NCBI GenBank assembly: GCA_028821575.1
Contig: JAPPFW010000092.1
Coordinates: 1-64,000 of the forward strand
Origin: a bacterium
GTDB lineage: Bacteria > Actinomycetota > Acidimicrobiia > Spongiisociales > Spongiisociaceae
Reading direction: 5' to 3'
DNA length: 64,000 nt
Below, piece after piece: positions 34,337 to 43,484 of the stretch. Position 1 is the first letter of the stretch; each line of letters opens with the position of its first letter. The position numbers were made by a program, and so were the translations under genes. Under the pieces are notes generated by a model. The model had not been told where the DNA came from. It saw only the letters and a list, made by a program, of their open reading frames with translations, and did no database searches.

Positions 34337-35365
34337 ATGCCATTCGTGCAGGCAAGCGACATCACCAAGCGCTTCAACGGCACCACCGCTCTGGCCGGTG
34401 TGGACCTCACCGTGGAGCGGGGTGAATCGCTGGCACTGCTGGGACCCAGCGGCTGCGGGAAGACGACCCTTTTGCGGGTCCTCGCCGGGTTGGAAGTACC
34501 CGATCAAGGCAGCGTCATCGTGTCGGGCAGCACCCTTGCCGATTCGACGACCTTCGTTCCCCCGGAACGTAGGAGGATCGGGATGGTCTTCCAGGATTGG
34601 GCACTATTCCCGCACCTGACCGTGGCCAGGAACGTCGCCTTCGGGCTGGACAAGGCCGAGATAGGCCGCGGCCGGATCTCGGAGACACTGGAACTCGTCG
34701 GGCTTTTGCACCTCGCCGACCGTTACCCCGACGAACTGTCGGGAGGGCAGGCGCAGAGGGTTGCCCTGGCCAGGGCACTGGCCCCGCGACCCCGGGTGTT
34801 GCTCTTCGACGAGCCCTTCTCCAACCTGGACACCGGGTTGCGCACCCAGGTCCGCGCCGACGTGGCGGAGCTGATGCGGGAGGTGGGCATGACATCGGTG
34901 TTCGTCACCCACGACCAGGAAGAGTCCTTCGTGGTGGGTGACCGCGTAGCCGTGATGCATGAAGGCCGGATCGTGCAGGTGGGCCGCCCAGCCGAGGTCT
35001 ACCAGTACCCTGTCTCGCCATGGGTAGCGACATTCCTGGGAGAGGCCAACGTTCTGAACGGGGTAGCCAACCACCGTCACGTGTCCACGATCGTCGGGCA
35101 TGTCCCGCTCGCCGACCCGGTCTATGGACCGTGCCAGGTAGTGATCCGTCCCGAACACCTAACGGTAGGCCTAGGGGACAAGGCAGTCGTCTCGTCTGTC
35201 GAGTTCTACGGGCACGACACCTCGTACGAGTTGGCAGTCAACGGAACGACCATGTTGGCCAGGGTGATCGCAGCCCCACGATTCACGCCGGGTGACCGCG
35301 TCGAGGTTACCTACGCGGGACCGAATACGGTCGCGTTCCAGACCGCCGCCCACCAGGGGCCCTAG
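34337..35365 (+). CDS. fbpC: Iron(III) ABC transporter ATP-binding protein (FbpC-like)
   Basis: This 342-residue ATPase of the CUT1/iron/polyamine group has Walker A GPSGCGKTTLL, Q-loop VFQDWALFPH, signature LSGGQAQRVALARAL, Walker B VLLFDEPFSNLD, H-loop THDQEE and a C-terminal TOBE-like domain (PCQVVIRPEHL). The iron assignment rests on the iron box upstream and on the binding protein and permease at 36.2-38.8 kb. It is split from them by the convergent ferritin gene, an unusual layout; the shared iron box would keep them co-regulated. Confidence 0.88.
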   Translation: MPFVQASDITKRFNGTTALAGVDLTVERGESLALLGPSGCGKTTLLRVLAGLEVPDQGSVIVSGSTLADSTTFVPPERRRIGMVFQDWALFPHLTVARNVAFGLDKAEIGRGRISETLELVGLLHLADRYPDELSGGQAQRVALARALAPRPRVLLFDEPFSNLDTGLRTQVRADVAELMREVGMTSVFVTHDQEESFVVGDRVAVMHEGRIVQVGRPAEVYQYPVSPWVATFLGEANVLNGVANHRHVSTIVGHVPLADPVYGPCQVVIRPEHLTVGLGDKAVVSSVEFYGHDTSYELAVNGTTMLARVIAAPRFTPGDRVEVTYAGPNTVAFQTAAHQGP

Positions 35366-35377
35366 CCGACCCGAGGC

Positions 35378-35878
35378 TCACTCCTCCGCAGGCCGCGACC
35401 CGAGTTCGTGCTCGATCAACGCCAAACCTACTTCGTTGCCCTCGACACGGCGCAGACGCTCACAGATGCTGCCGACGACGGACTCCTCCTCCACCTGCTC
35501 TGCAAGAAAACCCTGGAGGAAGGGCAGACTCTCGAGGTCGTTGATGTCTGTAGCCAACTCGTACAGGGCGCGGATCCGTGCGGTGACGCCACGCTCCTGG
35601 CGAAGGGCTTCTTCGAACACGTGCACAGGACTGTCGAACTTGCTCACCGGCGCCGGAACCTCGCCGATCTCGACCCGGCCATCCCGAGCCAGGACGAAGT
35701 CGATGAACATCTTGGCGTGGGCCGCCTCTTCCTCGGACTGTGCGCTCATCCATGTGGCCATGCCGGGGCGATCGTCCCCTTCGAGGTGGGCCGCCATCTG
35801 TAGATATATGAGGGACGCTCCCAACTCGCAGGTGATCTGGTCGTTGAGTGCGCTCTCCATCTGCTCGCTCAGGGCCAT
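35378..35878 (-). CDS. Ferritin
   Basis: This 166-residue four-helix protein has ferroxidase-site residues in CELGASLIYLQM (helix A Glu), SEEEAAHAKMF (Glu-x2-His in helix B), the RQERG Glu (helix C) and EQVEEE (helix D). It oxidises Fe(II) and stores it as mineral. ATG 35878 is preferred over the upstream ATG because AGGAG lies 9 nt before it and ferritins begin LSEQMESALNDQI. It is convergent with FbpC and divergent from the iron-boxed FbpA gene, so storage and uptake are clustered. Confidence 0.93.
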   Translation of the reverse strand: MALSEQMESALNDQITCELGASLIYLQMAAHLEGDDRPGMATWMSAQSEEEAAHAKMFIDFVLARDGRVEIGEVPAPVSKFDSPVHVFEEALRQERGVTARIRALYELATDINDLESLPFLQGFLAEQVEEESVVGSICERLRRVEGNEVGLALIEHELGSRPAEE

Positions 35879-36120
35879 TGGTGTGCGCTCCTGTTCGTCT
35901 AGGACATCCATCCGATTCTACCGGCCAGGTTGGTGTAGCGGACCCTTTGGATGCGCTGCGGACGCAGGCACACGGCGTGGAGAGTCGGAGGAGGACCCCA
36001 GGGGATGGCTCTGGAACGGCCCGGCGCTCGGCCCTGCACCTAGCGGCCGTCCGGAGGGCTGTGGCCCGGATTCGGGACCCTCGGGTCGCCAGTCCACGAT
36101 CTGCTGCCCAAGGCAGTGAA
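35879..36120. other. Intergenic region upstream of ferritin and FbpA-like genes
   Basis: This is the left part of a 369-bp divergent gap. A GC-rich stretch contains no recognised ORF or RNA. The iron box at 36121 may act on both flanking genes. Confidence 0.4.
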
Positions 36121-36136
36121 TTAGGCTACCCTAACT
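36121..36136 (+). promoter_or_regulatory. DtxR/IdeR-type iron box upstream of the FbpA-like gene
   Basis: It is identical over 16 nt (TTAGGCTACCCTAACT) to the box at 34255. TATATT directly follows and could be a -10, so a bound repressor would cover the promoter. It lies 111 nt before the binding-protein start and 242 nt before the divergent ferritin start. Confidence 0.78.
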
Positions 36137-36247
36137 ATATTAGATCGGGCTACTTGACTTCTAGTGTATTGACCACCTACTCTCCTCGGAGAGTCATCCG
36201 GTGGCGCGACCGCTTTCGAGACCTAAGGACTCAGGAAGGAACTGGAC

Positions 36248-37252
36248 ATGAGACGATCGGTATTGGCAGTCATCGCGACGGTCCTCGGCTTGATGACCGT
36301 CTGCTGTTCCGGAGGTGACGAGACGTTGACCGTGTACTCGGGCCGTACGGAGAACCTCATCGGGCCGATCCTCGAGGACTTCACCGAGGCCACCGGAATC
36401 GAGGTGGAAGTCCGCTATGGAAAGTCAGCCGATCTGGCCCTGCTCATCCATGAGGAAGGCGATAGGAGTCCTGCAGACCTGTTCATCTCCCAGAGCCCAG
36501 GCGCCATAGGGTTCCTGGCCGGCGGGGGCCGCCTCCGGCCAATCGACCACGATGCGCTGCAAGCCGTGCCGGGTGAGTTCCGGAATGCCGGAGGCCTATG
36601 GGTGGGCATGTCCGGCCGGGTCCGCGTCATCGTCTACAACCGTGATCTCGTGAACCCGTCCGAGTTGCCCGCCTCGGTATTCGAACTGACCGAGGAGCGC
36701 TTCCGGGGGAAGGTCGGAGTGGCGCCTGCCAACAGTTCGTTCCAGGACTTCGTCACCGCGATGCGGGAGATTCATGGCGCCGAAACCACCCTGGAGTGGC
36801 TCGAGGGGCTGGTGACCAACGAGGCCCGCACATACGCCAACAACACGGCCATCGTGCAGGCTGTGGGTCGCGGTGACGTGCCCATCGGCCTCGTGAACCA
36901 CTACTACAACCTTCGCGCCAAGGCGGAGGATCCGACAACACCGTCCGAGAACTACTTCTTCCCGGATGGCGACATAGGTTCACTCCTGATCGTCACCGCG
37001 ATCGGTGTCCTAACCACCGTCGACAACCCCGACCTGGCCGACCGGCTGGTGGAGTTCATGCTGAGCGAACCTGCCCAACGTTTCTACAGCGAGCAGACGT
37101 TCGAGTACCCGTTGTCTTCGGGCGTCGAACCGTCCTCTGCACTGCCGCCACTCGCCGGCATCGAAGTGGCCACCTACGATTTCGATCGGCTGGGAGGAGG
37201 GCTGGAACGAACCAAGGAACTGATCGATGAGAGCGGGCTGGAAGGATCCTGA
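36248..37252 (+). CDS. fbpA: Iron(III) ABC transporter substrate-binding lipoprotein (FbpA-like)
   Basis: This 334-residue exported binding protein has a signal peptide with Cys at 19/20 (MTVCCSGGD, an atypical lipobox) and the typical iron-binding start LTVYSGRTENLI, then ADLFISQSPGAIG, RVRVIVYNRD, and VNHYYNL with the tandem tyrosines that coordinate Fe(III). GGAAGGA lies just upstream of the ATG. The permease gene overlaps its last 26 nt. Together with the iron box this makes ferric iron the likely substrate. Confidence 0.92.
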   Translation: MRRSVLAVIATVLGLMTVCCSGGDETLTVYSGRTENLIGPILEDFTEATGIEVEVRYGKSADLALLIHEEGDRSPADLFISQSPGAIGFLAGGGRLRPIDHDALQAVPGEFRNAGGLWVGMSGRVRVIVYNRDLVNPSELPASVFELTEERFRGKVGVAPANSSFQDFVTAMREIHGAETTLEWLEGLVTNEARTYANNTAIVQAVGRGDVPIGLVNHYYNLRAKAEDPTTPSENYFFPDGDIGSLLIVTAIGVLTTVDNPDLADRLVEFMLSEPAQRFYSEQTFEYPLSSGVEPSSALPPLAGIEVATYDFDRLGGGLERTKELIDESGLEGS

Positions 37253-38834
37253 ACGGGCGTTCGAAGTCACACCCGTCCGTGCTCGCCGCCATCCGGGGCT
37301 CCATGTCGGCGTGTTGCTGCTCGGCTTGCTGTTCCTCTTCCCTATCGGTTACCTGGTCTGGGGAACGCTCAGCCTGGGAGGAGACTTCTGGAAGGCTCTG
37401 CCGAGACTCGACGCGCTGACACCGCTCCGCAACTCGCTGCTTATCGCGACTGGTACCGCCCTCTCGTGCATGGTCCTTGGAACGACCCTGGCCTGGCTCG
37501 TGACCAGGACGGACCTTCCCGGGCGGCGTCTGTGGCGGGTGGTGTTGCCATTGCCGCTGGTCATCCCCTCGTTCGTGGGAGCCACTGCCCTGCTCTCTGC
37601 GCTGGGCCCGGGCGGACTCGTACCCTTCGCGCCCAGGATCGAAGGGTACTGGGGGGCCTTCCTGGTCCTGACCCTGCTCGGCTATCCGTTCGTCTACCTA
37701 CCCGTGGCAGCGCGGTTGTCGACGACCTCCCCCTCTCTCGAGGAAGCAGCGCGGCTGCTCGGCGACCGTCCCATGCGCACTGTTCGGAAGGTGGTCCTGC
37801 CGGAAATACGGGATACGGTCGCGGCCGGGGGGATGCTGGTCTTCCTGTACGGCCTGAGCGACTTCGGCGCCGTGGCCCTCATGCGGTACGACACCATTAC
37901 CAGGGCCATCTTCTCGTCGCGCCTATTCGATCGGGCCACATCCCTCACCCTCGGACTCTTGCTGGCGGTACTGGCACTGGCCGTAGTCATCGTCGAGAGG
38001 ACCGCCATACCCCGCCGGAGAGTCGGACCCACCATGGGGAAGCGCCAGGTTCGATACAGGCTGGGTGGGGTCAGGGCACTCGGCCTAGGCCTCCCGGCCA
38101 CCGTGATCGGGCTGGCTCTCGTGGCACCGATCTCGGTGTTCGGCCTCTGGGTATTGCGTGGATCGTCAACACTAGGCATCGGGTACTCGGGAATCGGGGA
38201 TGGTATGGGCTTCCTGGTACGGCCCGCGGTGAACTCGGTTACCGCGTCGGCCGCAGCAGGAGCATGCGCGGTGCTTTTGACGCTGCCGGTTGCCCATGCT
38301 GCAGCACGAGGCCGGAGTTGGATATCGGTGGCTGCTGCATCCTGTATCACGTCTGTCTTCGCCCTCCCGGGTCTGGTGGTGGCGCTGGCGGTGGTGTTCT
38401 GGGCCATCCAGGCGCCGGGACCGCTGGCGGCTGTATACCAGAGCTTCCCGTTGCTGGTCTTCGGCTACGTTCTCCACTTCGGCGCCCAGTCGCTGCGTGC
38501 TTCCCAGGCTGCGTTCGCCGACGTCCCCCGCCGGTACGAGGATGCGGCCCGCACCTTGGGTGTCACAGCCGGCCGGCGGTTCCTGTCCATCGATCTGCCA
38601 CTGGTCATGCCCGGGTTGCTCACAGGCGGAGGCCTGGTGCTGCTATCCACCCTCAAGGAGTTGCCGGCCACGCTCCTGCTCGCACCGATCGGATTCGAAA
38701 CGCTGGCCACGCGGATCTGGAGTGCCGCCGAGGACGGCTTCTTCGCCGAGGTCGGTATCAGTTCCCTAGTGCTGATCATGCTTTCCGGCATCCTGACCTG
38801 GGCATTGGTGCTGCGGCGCGAACTCAAGCTGTGA
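37227..38834 (+). CDS. fbpB: Iron(III) ABC transporter permease, fused two-domain (FbpB-like)
   Basis: This 535-residue membrane protein has about 12 helices in two homologous halves. Each half has a cytoplasmic EAA loop: EEAARLLGDRPMRTVRKVVLPEI and YEDAARTLGVTAGRRFLSIDLP. The fused arrangement is usual for FbpB/SfuB ferric permeases, so no second permease is needed. Its start lies 26 nt inside the binding-protein gene, in another frame, implying coupled translation. The ATPase is encoded 3 kb upstream. Confidence 0.93.
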   Translation: MRAGWKDPERAFEVTPVRARRHPGLHVGVLLLGLLFLFPIGYLVWGTLSLGGDFWKALPRLDALTPLRNSLLIATGTALSCMVLGTTLAWLVTRTDLPGRRLWRVVLPLPLVIPSFVGATALLSALGPGGLVPFAPRIEGYWGAFLVLTLLGYPFVYLPVAARLSTTSPSLEEAARLLGDRPMRTVRKVVLPEIRDTVAAGGMLVFLYGLSDFGAVALMRYDTITRAIFSSRLFDRATSLTLGLLLAVLALAVVIVERTAIPRRRVGPTMGKRQVRYRLGGVRALGLGLPATVIGLALVAPISVFGLWVLRGSSTLGIGYSGIGDGMGFLVRPAVNSVTASAAAGACAVLLTLPVAHAAARGRSWISVAAASCITSVFALPGLVVALAVVFWAIQAPGPLAAVYQSFPLLVFGYVLHFGAQSLRASQAAFADVPRRYEDAARTLGVTAGRRFLSIDLPLVMPGLLTGGGLVLLSTLKELPATLLLAPIGFETLATRIWSAAEDGFFAEVGISSLVLIMLSGILTWALVLRRELKL

Positions 38835-38847
38835 GGTCGAGGGACTG

Positions 38848-41682
38848 TCAGTCGCCGGATGTCTCGCGATCGGATCCCTCCGGTTCGCCGCGACCTTCGG
38901 TTGCCTCGGCCTGGCCCGAGGTCGACGGTGGAACCGGTGCGAAGTAGCCCACGACGATGAGAAGCAGGCCAACGCCGAGGAACGACACCACCCGAGCCAC
39001 GGTGCCGGTGTTGGCCAGGTCGAACAGGAAGAGCTTGACGACGACGACCCCCATCAGCGAAGCTCCACCAATCCAGACAGCCCTTCGCACGAGGCGCACG
39101 CCGGCCACCATGCCTGAGAGTCCCGCGATACCCCAGACAATGGACAGGGACGCGTGCAACACGGTGGAGTCGATCATCGCATCGAAGTCGAATGGAACGT
39201 CCAGCCAGTGGTGAACGGCCCGGGCTACAACCATGGTCAGCAGGATGATCCCGACGACTGTCAGCCCCGGAATCCAGGATCGTCCGACGAGGTCTTCGAG
39301 TGGATGGTCCGCCTGTCTGTCGGCCAGCCTCTTCCACATGAGCGCCACGACCGCCACGAGGGCGGTGAGAATCTCCAGCGGGTTGAACAGTGGCACGTAG
39401 GTGAGGGGTGGTGAGGCGCCGTCCGACGTGAGGTTGGTCGCAAGCGCCATCACCGCCACCACCAGGAGCGCGGGGCCTGCACATGCCATCAGGTACGTAC
39501 GCCAGTGGGTCCTCAGTGGCCAGGTCATCGCCCGGCGTGCGACCAGCGTGCCGATCACGACCGCGAGTACCGTCGCCAGGGCCGCGGTGATCGGCCAAAT
39601 ATCGGAGGCAACCTGATCGACCTGCCAGTAGATCTCCCTCCCCAAAAGGATCACCAATACCCAGTAACCGACCGTGTGCATGGCCGGTATTGCCCAACGG
39701 AAGGCGCCCTCCCGCCAGCGCAGCACCGAATAGAACGACGCCATGGCAACGATCCATCCGGCCCATCCGTGCATCCCGAAGGGATGGCTCTGCAGTATGA
39801 GCGCAAGGGCCAGGAACAGCGCCAGGGCGGGCAGGAGAGCCACCCCTACGGTTCGGAGTCGCATCCAGCCGATCAACGGAGCCGCCAGAGCCAGACCACC
39901 GAGCGAGACCGTGACGAACACGATGGAGACGGTCAATCTGGCGTCCGGCGCGACGTGGAGCATCGTCTCCAGGAGCCCACCGAGGATCCACCATCCGGTG
40001 CTCCACACGAGCGCGAGCCAGCACAGGGCTCGCGTGTCATCCCGGTCCTCTCCGCCCAGGTCGAGAGACCGACCTGAGAGCAACCCGACGACCGCCAACA
40101 GCGCCGCTCCCAGGAAATACCCGTTGAGGACCGGGGTCAGCTCGCCTGCGTCAAAGTCGGACGCGATGAGGTAGCCGAGGAAGGCGAGCCCGGCCAAGGC
40201 CTGCAGGAGACTGCCCGCGAGGGTGGCGAGACGACGCTGGTGCCGGACGCCGAACCAAACGAGGACTCCACCCTGCAGCGCCCACGCCACAGAGATGAAT
40301 TGGGCTTCGAGTGCGAGCGGCACGGTGATCGCCACAAACGCGACCGAGAGACCCGCGTATGCATCTCGAAGCGATCCGGACTCCTTGCCGTACCGGTGAG
40401 CCATCGACGCGAGCAGCGCCTGGATCGCGGCTAGGACCCCGGAACTGACCGCTGCCCCGTACTCGAAGTGTCCGGTGAGGACCAGTTGCAGGCCGAGGGC
40501 GGCAAACGGAAGGCCGAAGACAAGGGGACTGGTCATCCAAGCCTTCAGGTCCGGCGGTTGGCGGGCGGCGAACAAGACAGGGATCGTCATGTACAGCAGG
40601 ACCAGCAGCGCGATCAGGGGCTGGGTGGTGGCCCAGTCCTGCTCCGAGTACCGGTTGAGTATCCAGAACGCCGACACCCCGAGCGTGAAACCCAGACCGA
40701 GCAGGTTGAGTTCGGGCCAAGTCTTGAACCGGGCGACGGCGACTACGGCCGCGCTGAGAATCAGGTAGAAGCCGAATACGAGTACGTGGTCTCTGGCGTC
40801 CGAATAGGCGAGGATGGGAGCGAGGAAGCCACCGATGATGCCCAGCACCGCTAGCGACCGTGCGTCTTCGAGCACCGCCAACGCCCCGGCCCCTACGGTG
40901 ATCATCACGACCGCAGCGGCCGACGCCGATGCCGGGAGGAGGTCGTATACCGCATGGGCTACGTAAGTTGTCAGGTAGAGAACCGCGATGCCGCCCCCCT
41001 GCAGGCTCAGTCCGTAGATCGGATTGCGGCGCCGTACGCGCCATCCCACCGCCAACAGGAACACACCGAACATGGCAACCAGGACATGCCGCACCTCGAT
41101 GCTGAGAGTGATCCAACCCTGATCAAGAGCCACACCGAGCAGGAATCCCAACCCTATGAGCGACAGCAGAACCCCTATCTTGACGGGCACGTTGCCGGTG
41201 GTGACCCACGTCCTGATCAGCCGGATGCCTCCTCCATCGAACGACGGTCCCTGGTGGGCGAGGGGTGCGACTCGGACAACCTCGGCGTCCGAGGGAGCCG
41301 ACGGTCTGGCCGTCGGCGATTCGAGACTATGAGCCGGCTCGGGTTCGATCGGTGATGCTGCGGTCGGAACCGGCGGCTCGGACCGCGGGGATGGGACCAC
41401 GAGGTCCGGCGCTGCCGCGGCAGGAGCAGGTGCTGGTGGCTTCTCTCTCGCCGGTTCGAAGGGCGGTGTGGGTGCGACGGCGTCGGGGGTTGCCCTCCCT
41501 TCGGTGGGTTGACGTCCCGATCGCGCCAGCCGGCGCCGCAGTTCGATCACGTCGGCGAGCAGGAACCCGACCAGCCCACCGAAGATGAACCCGCCTTCCC
41601 CCTCGAGCATCCGGGCACCAAGCGCGACACCCAGCACGATGAAAAGCACCGTCATCACTGCATGTGAGCGGTTCATGGCCAA
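38848..41682 (-). CDS. DUF2339 multi-pass membrane protein
   Basis: This 944-residue protein has two N-terminal helices, a Pro/Ala-rich cytoplasmic linker (about 65-150) and then some 22-25 closely packed membrane helices, the layout of DUF2339. The first conserved segment after the linker is GNVPVKIGVLLSLIGLGFLLG. Function is not established; envelope or surface-polymer roles have been suggested for family members. It is monocistronic and convergent with the iron permease gene (13 nt apart). Confidence 0.85.
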   Translation of the reverse strand: MAMNRSHAVMTVLFIVLGVALGARMLEGEGGFIFGGLVGFLLADVIELRRRLARSGRQPTEGRATPDAVAPTPPFEPAREKPPAPAPAAAAPDLVVPSPRSEPPVPTAASPIEPEPAHSLESPTARPSAPSDAEVVRVAPLAHQGPSFDGGGIRLIRTWVTTGNVPVKIGVLLSLIGLGFLLGVALDQGWITLSIEVRHVLVAMFGVFLLAVGWRVRRRNPIYGLSLQGGGIAVLYLTTYVAHAVYDLLPASASAAAVVMITVGAGALAVLEDARSLAVLGIIGGFLAPILAYSDARDHVLVFGFYLILSAAVVAVARFKTWPELNLLGLGFTLGVSAFWILNRYSEQDWATTQPLIALLVLLYMTIPVLFAARQPPDLKAWMTSPLVFGLPFAALGLQLVLTGHFEYGAAVSSGVLAAIQALLASMAHRYGKESGSLRDAYAGLSVAFVAITVPLALEAQFISVAWALQGGVLVWFGVRHQRRLATLAGSLLQALAGLAFLGYLIASDFDAGELTPVLNGYFLGAALLAVVGLLSGRSLDLGGEDRDDTRALCWLALVWSTGWWILGGLLETMLHVAPDARLTVSIVFVTVSLGGLALAAPLIGWMRLRTVGVALLPALALFLALALILQSHPFGMHGWAGWIVAMASFYSVLRWREGAFRWAIPAMHTVGYWVLVILLGREIYWQVDQVASDIWPITAALATVLAVVIGTLVARRAMTWPLRTHWRTYLMACAGPALLVVAVMALATNLTSDGASPPLTYVPLFNPLEILTALVAVVALMWKRLADRQADHPLEDLVGRSWIPGLTVVGIILLTMVVARAVHHWLDVPFDFDAMIDSTVLHASLSIVWGIAGLSGMVAGVRLVRRAVWIGGASLMGVVVVKLFLFDLANTGTVARVVSFLGVGLLLIVVGYFAPVPPSTSGQAEATEGRGEPEGSDRETSGD

Positions 41683-41845
41683 ACCCCTGTTAGTGTCGTG
41701 AACGATCCTTTATTCGTCCCGGCCACATTAGCAACACAGAAGTAGGCCGTGTCCCGACCACAGAAGCGGGGTGCTACGGACGAACGTCGGGGTGTTGGGA
41801 CCTTCGGTCCGGGTGGCTTCGTGGGGGCGCCGATATGGCCTTACC

Positions 41846-41874
41846 TTGACACGGTCGGGAGCCCGTGCAAGCAT
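41846..41874 (+). promoter_or_regulatory. Candidate promoter for the S-box transcript
   Basis: TTGACA (41846-41851), a 17-nt spacer, then AAGCAT (41869-41874). A start near 41881 would place the riboswitch at the very 5' end of the transcript. Confidence 0.5.
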
Positions 41875-41890
41875 CCCCTGCGACAACGCG

Positions 41891-41969
41891 CTTATCGAGA
41901 GTGGTGGAGGGACAGGCCCTGTGAAGCCACGGCAACCGATCCGTTCGGTGCCAATGCCTGATCGATGAG
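41891..41969 (+). ncRNA. SAM riboswitch, S-box (SAM-I/IV-variant type without P4)
   Basis: It contains the S-box core in order: CTTATCGAGAG, GGTGGAGGGAC, GGCCCTGTGAAGCC, CGGCAACCG and CGGTGCCAAT. P1 pairs CTTATCG (41891-41897) with CGATGAG (41963-41969); P3 is ACCG/CGGT. After GTGCCAAT only a few bases remain before the P1 3' strand, so P4 is absent, as in SAM-I/IV-variant RNAs. A GCGCTC/GAGCGC hairpin (about 41996-42014) lies between it and the next ribosome site, so control may be translational. It would normally lower expression when S-adenosylmethionine is abundant. Confidence 0.85.
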
Positions 41970-42041
41970 GCAGCCAACGGCGGACTCCGCTGTCGGCGCT
42001 CACCCCCGGAGCGCGTAACGACAAAGGAGATAACGCCACCC

Positions 42042-42161
42042 ATGTCCCTACACGGAACTCCATACGCCCCGACGTCGGTCGGCGTCCGCCCTTCCTTCGC
42101 CACTCATGGCTGTTCGCGCTCTCGGGTGAATAGCCCGGGACAGCCCGGCTCGTCCCGCTGA
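42042..42161 (+). CDS. 39-codon ORF in the riboswitch transcript
   Basis: This small ORF starts at ATG 42042 after a strong AAAGGAGAT ribosome site at good spacing and 73 nt behind the S-box RNA. The product is polar (SLHGTPYAPTSVGV, then Ser/Arg/Pro-rich), without a membrane helix or known domain. It is the first ORF the riboswitch could control. It may be a leader peptide or a true small protein. Confidence 0.45.
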   Translation: MSLHGTPYAPTSVGVRPSFATHGCSRSRVNSPGQPGSSR

Positions 42162-42256
42162 CCGCCAACACCCGAGAGCCAAGACCGGCGGCAGCAATCA
42201 GCCCATCCGGAGGGTCAACACGCACCCGACGGACATGACCACGAAAGGAACCATCC

Positions 42257-42778
42257 ATGACCACCCAAACCAGAGAGAAACTCAACGATGTGGACCTCAA
42301 CGCCGTCGGCGCCCTCGTGGCAGCCGTCGCGGAGGATCCGGACAGGGGCCAGACCGAATGGCAGGCGACCGTTACCTGGACCGGGGCCTTCCGGTCAGAG
42401 GCCTCGATCCGCGACTTCGACCCGATCCCCTCAGACGAGCCGGACGGACTCGGCGGCACCGACACCGCTCCCAACCCTGTGGAGCAGGTGCTCGGAGCGC
42501 TGGGCAATTGCCTGGCGGTGGGATACGCGGCCAACGCCACCGCGGCCGGAGTCGAGATCAACGACCTCAAGATCGACCTGAGCGGTGACCTGGACCTGCA
42601 GGCCTTCCTGGGCCTCAAGCCGGGCCACGCCGGATACGGGGGCCTGTCGGTGAAGGTCCACTTGGACTCCGACGCAACCGACGAGCAACTGGCGGCTCTC
42701 CACGACAAGGTGGTCAACAGTTCCCCGGTCGGTCACACGCTCAGCAACCCGGTGCCTCTGAACATCGAACTGGCCTGA
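42257..42778 (+). CDS. OsmC-family protein
   Basis: This 173-residue protein has the OsmC/Ohr fold: NPVEQVLGALGNCLAVGYAANA with the first peroxidatic-type Cys, then SPVGHTLSNPVPL. The second Cys usual in Ohr/OsmC (CPV/CPY position) is Ser, so it belongs to the one-Cys OsmC-like branch and may not be a standard thiol peroxidase. GAAAGGAA precedes the ATG. It lies downstream of the S-box RNA with only the 39-codon ORF between, suggesting a sulfur-metabolism link. Confidence 0.88.
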   Translation: MTTQTREKLNDVDLNAVGALVAAVAEDPDRGQTEWQATVTWTGAFRSEASIRDFDPIPSDEPDGLGGTDTAPNPVEQVLGALGNCLAVGYAANATAAGVEINDLKIDLSGDLDLQAFLGLKPGHAGYGGLSVKVHLDSDATDEQLAALHDKVVNSSPVGHTLSNPVPLNIELA

Positions 42779-43025
42779 CCCATCGACCCGTCCGCCGAAC
42801 CCGTCCCCGCTCGGCACACCCCCCAATGTCGGGAACCTGCCGGTGCGGGGACGATCGGCGAGCGGTCACCGCCCGATGACGGGAGGGATGCCTCGGCGTC
42901 TACCGGTCAACAACCAGGCGGGTAGTTGCAAGCGATCCGACGGAAGCGATTGCGCTGAACCATCGGTGCACAACAACGCGCAACACAGCTGCGAATCGCG
43001 CAGAGTCAGTGTCTCGTGCCACGGG

Positions 43026-43379
43026 TCAAGAACTGATCGCCAGGGGATGGCGGGGCTCGTAGATCATCACCTCGACGCCTCCGGGAAGAACTGCTGTGGC
43101 GGCGACCCCCCACCCCATTTCCGCCGGCGGACCCGCGAACGCAAGACCCTTGGCGCGTAGCTCGGCCATGGTGGACCGGATATCGTCGCACATGAACGAG
43201 ATCGCGTGGCCGGTGGTCCCGTCGCTGGGATGGATACCGAGCTCGGCCGGCGGAAGGCGAAAGATCAGCCAGCCGTCTCCGCTGTCGACATTCCCGAAGC
43301 CGAACACGTCGGCGAGGACCGAGCGCGCCGCTTCGGCTTGAGGGGTATAGATGAGCAGATGCGTTCCGACAATGGCCAT
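43026..43379 (-). CDS. VOC/glyoxalase-like superfamily protein
   Basis: This 117-residue protein has the paired beta-alpha-beta-beta-beta modules of the vicinal-oxygen-chelate fold (THLLIYTPQAEAARSVLADVFG, HAISFMCDDIRSTMAELRAKG, PGGVEVMIYEP). Metal-ligand positions read His at the start, His in GHAISF and Glu in VMIYEP. ATG 43379 follows GGGAGG at about 7 nt. Possible roles are lyase, dioxygenase or antibiotic binding; no substrate is evident. Confidence 0.85.
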   Translation of the reverse strand: MAIVGTHLLIYTPQAEAARSVLADVFGFGNVDSGDGWLIFRLPPAELGIHPSDGTTGHAISFMCDDIRSTMAELRAKGLAFAGPPAEMGWGVAATAVLPGGVEVMIYEPRHPLAISS

Positions 43380-43484
43380 CCGAACCTCCCGGAGTTCGAT
43401 CACAGTGCTTGCTGTGGGGATGTGATCGTAACGACGGGGCAAACCGCGGTTCCGTACTCTCACCTAGATGTTTTTTCCAAGGGT

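Noticed and set aside
38465-40024. Minus-strand frame of 519 codons
   Set aside because: It runs out of frame through DUF2339 and antisense to the iron permease; both real genes have clear family features.
42979-43003. Third copy of the tripartite operator (CGCAA-N5-CTGCG-N5-CGCAG)
   Set aside because: Two half-sites are changed and it lies between convergent genes with no promoter; chance similarity is likely in GC-rich DNA.
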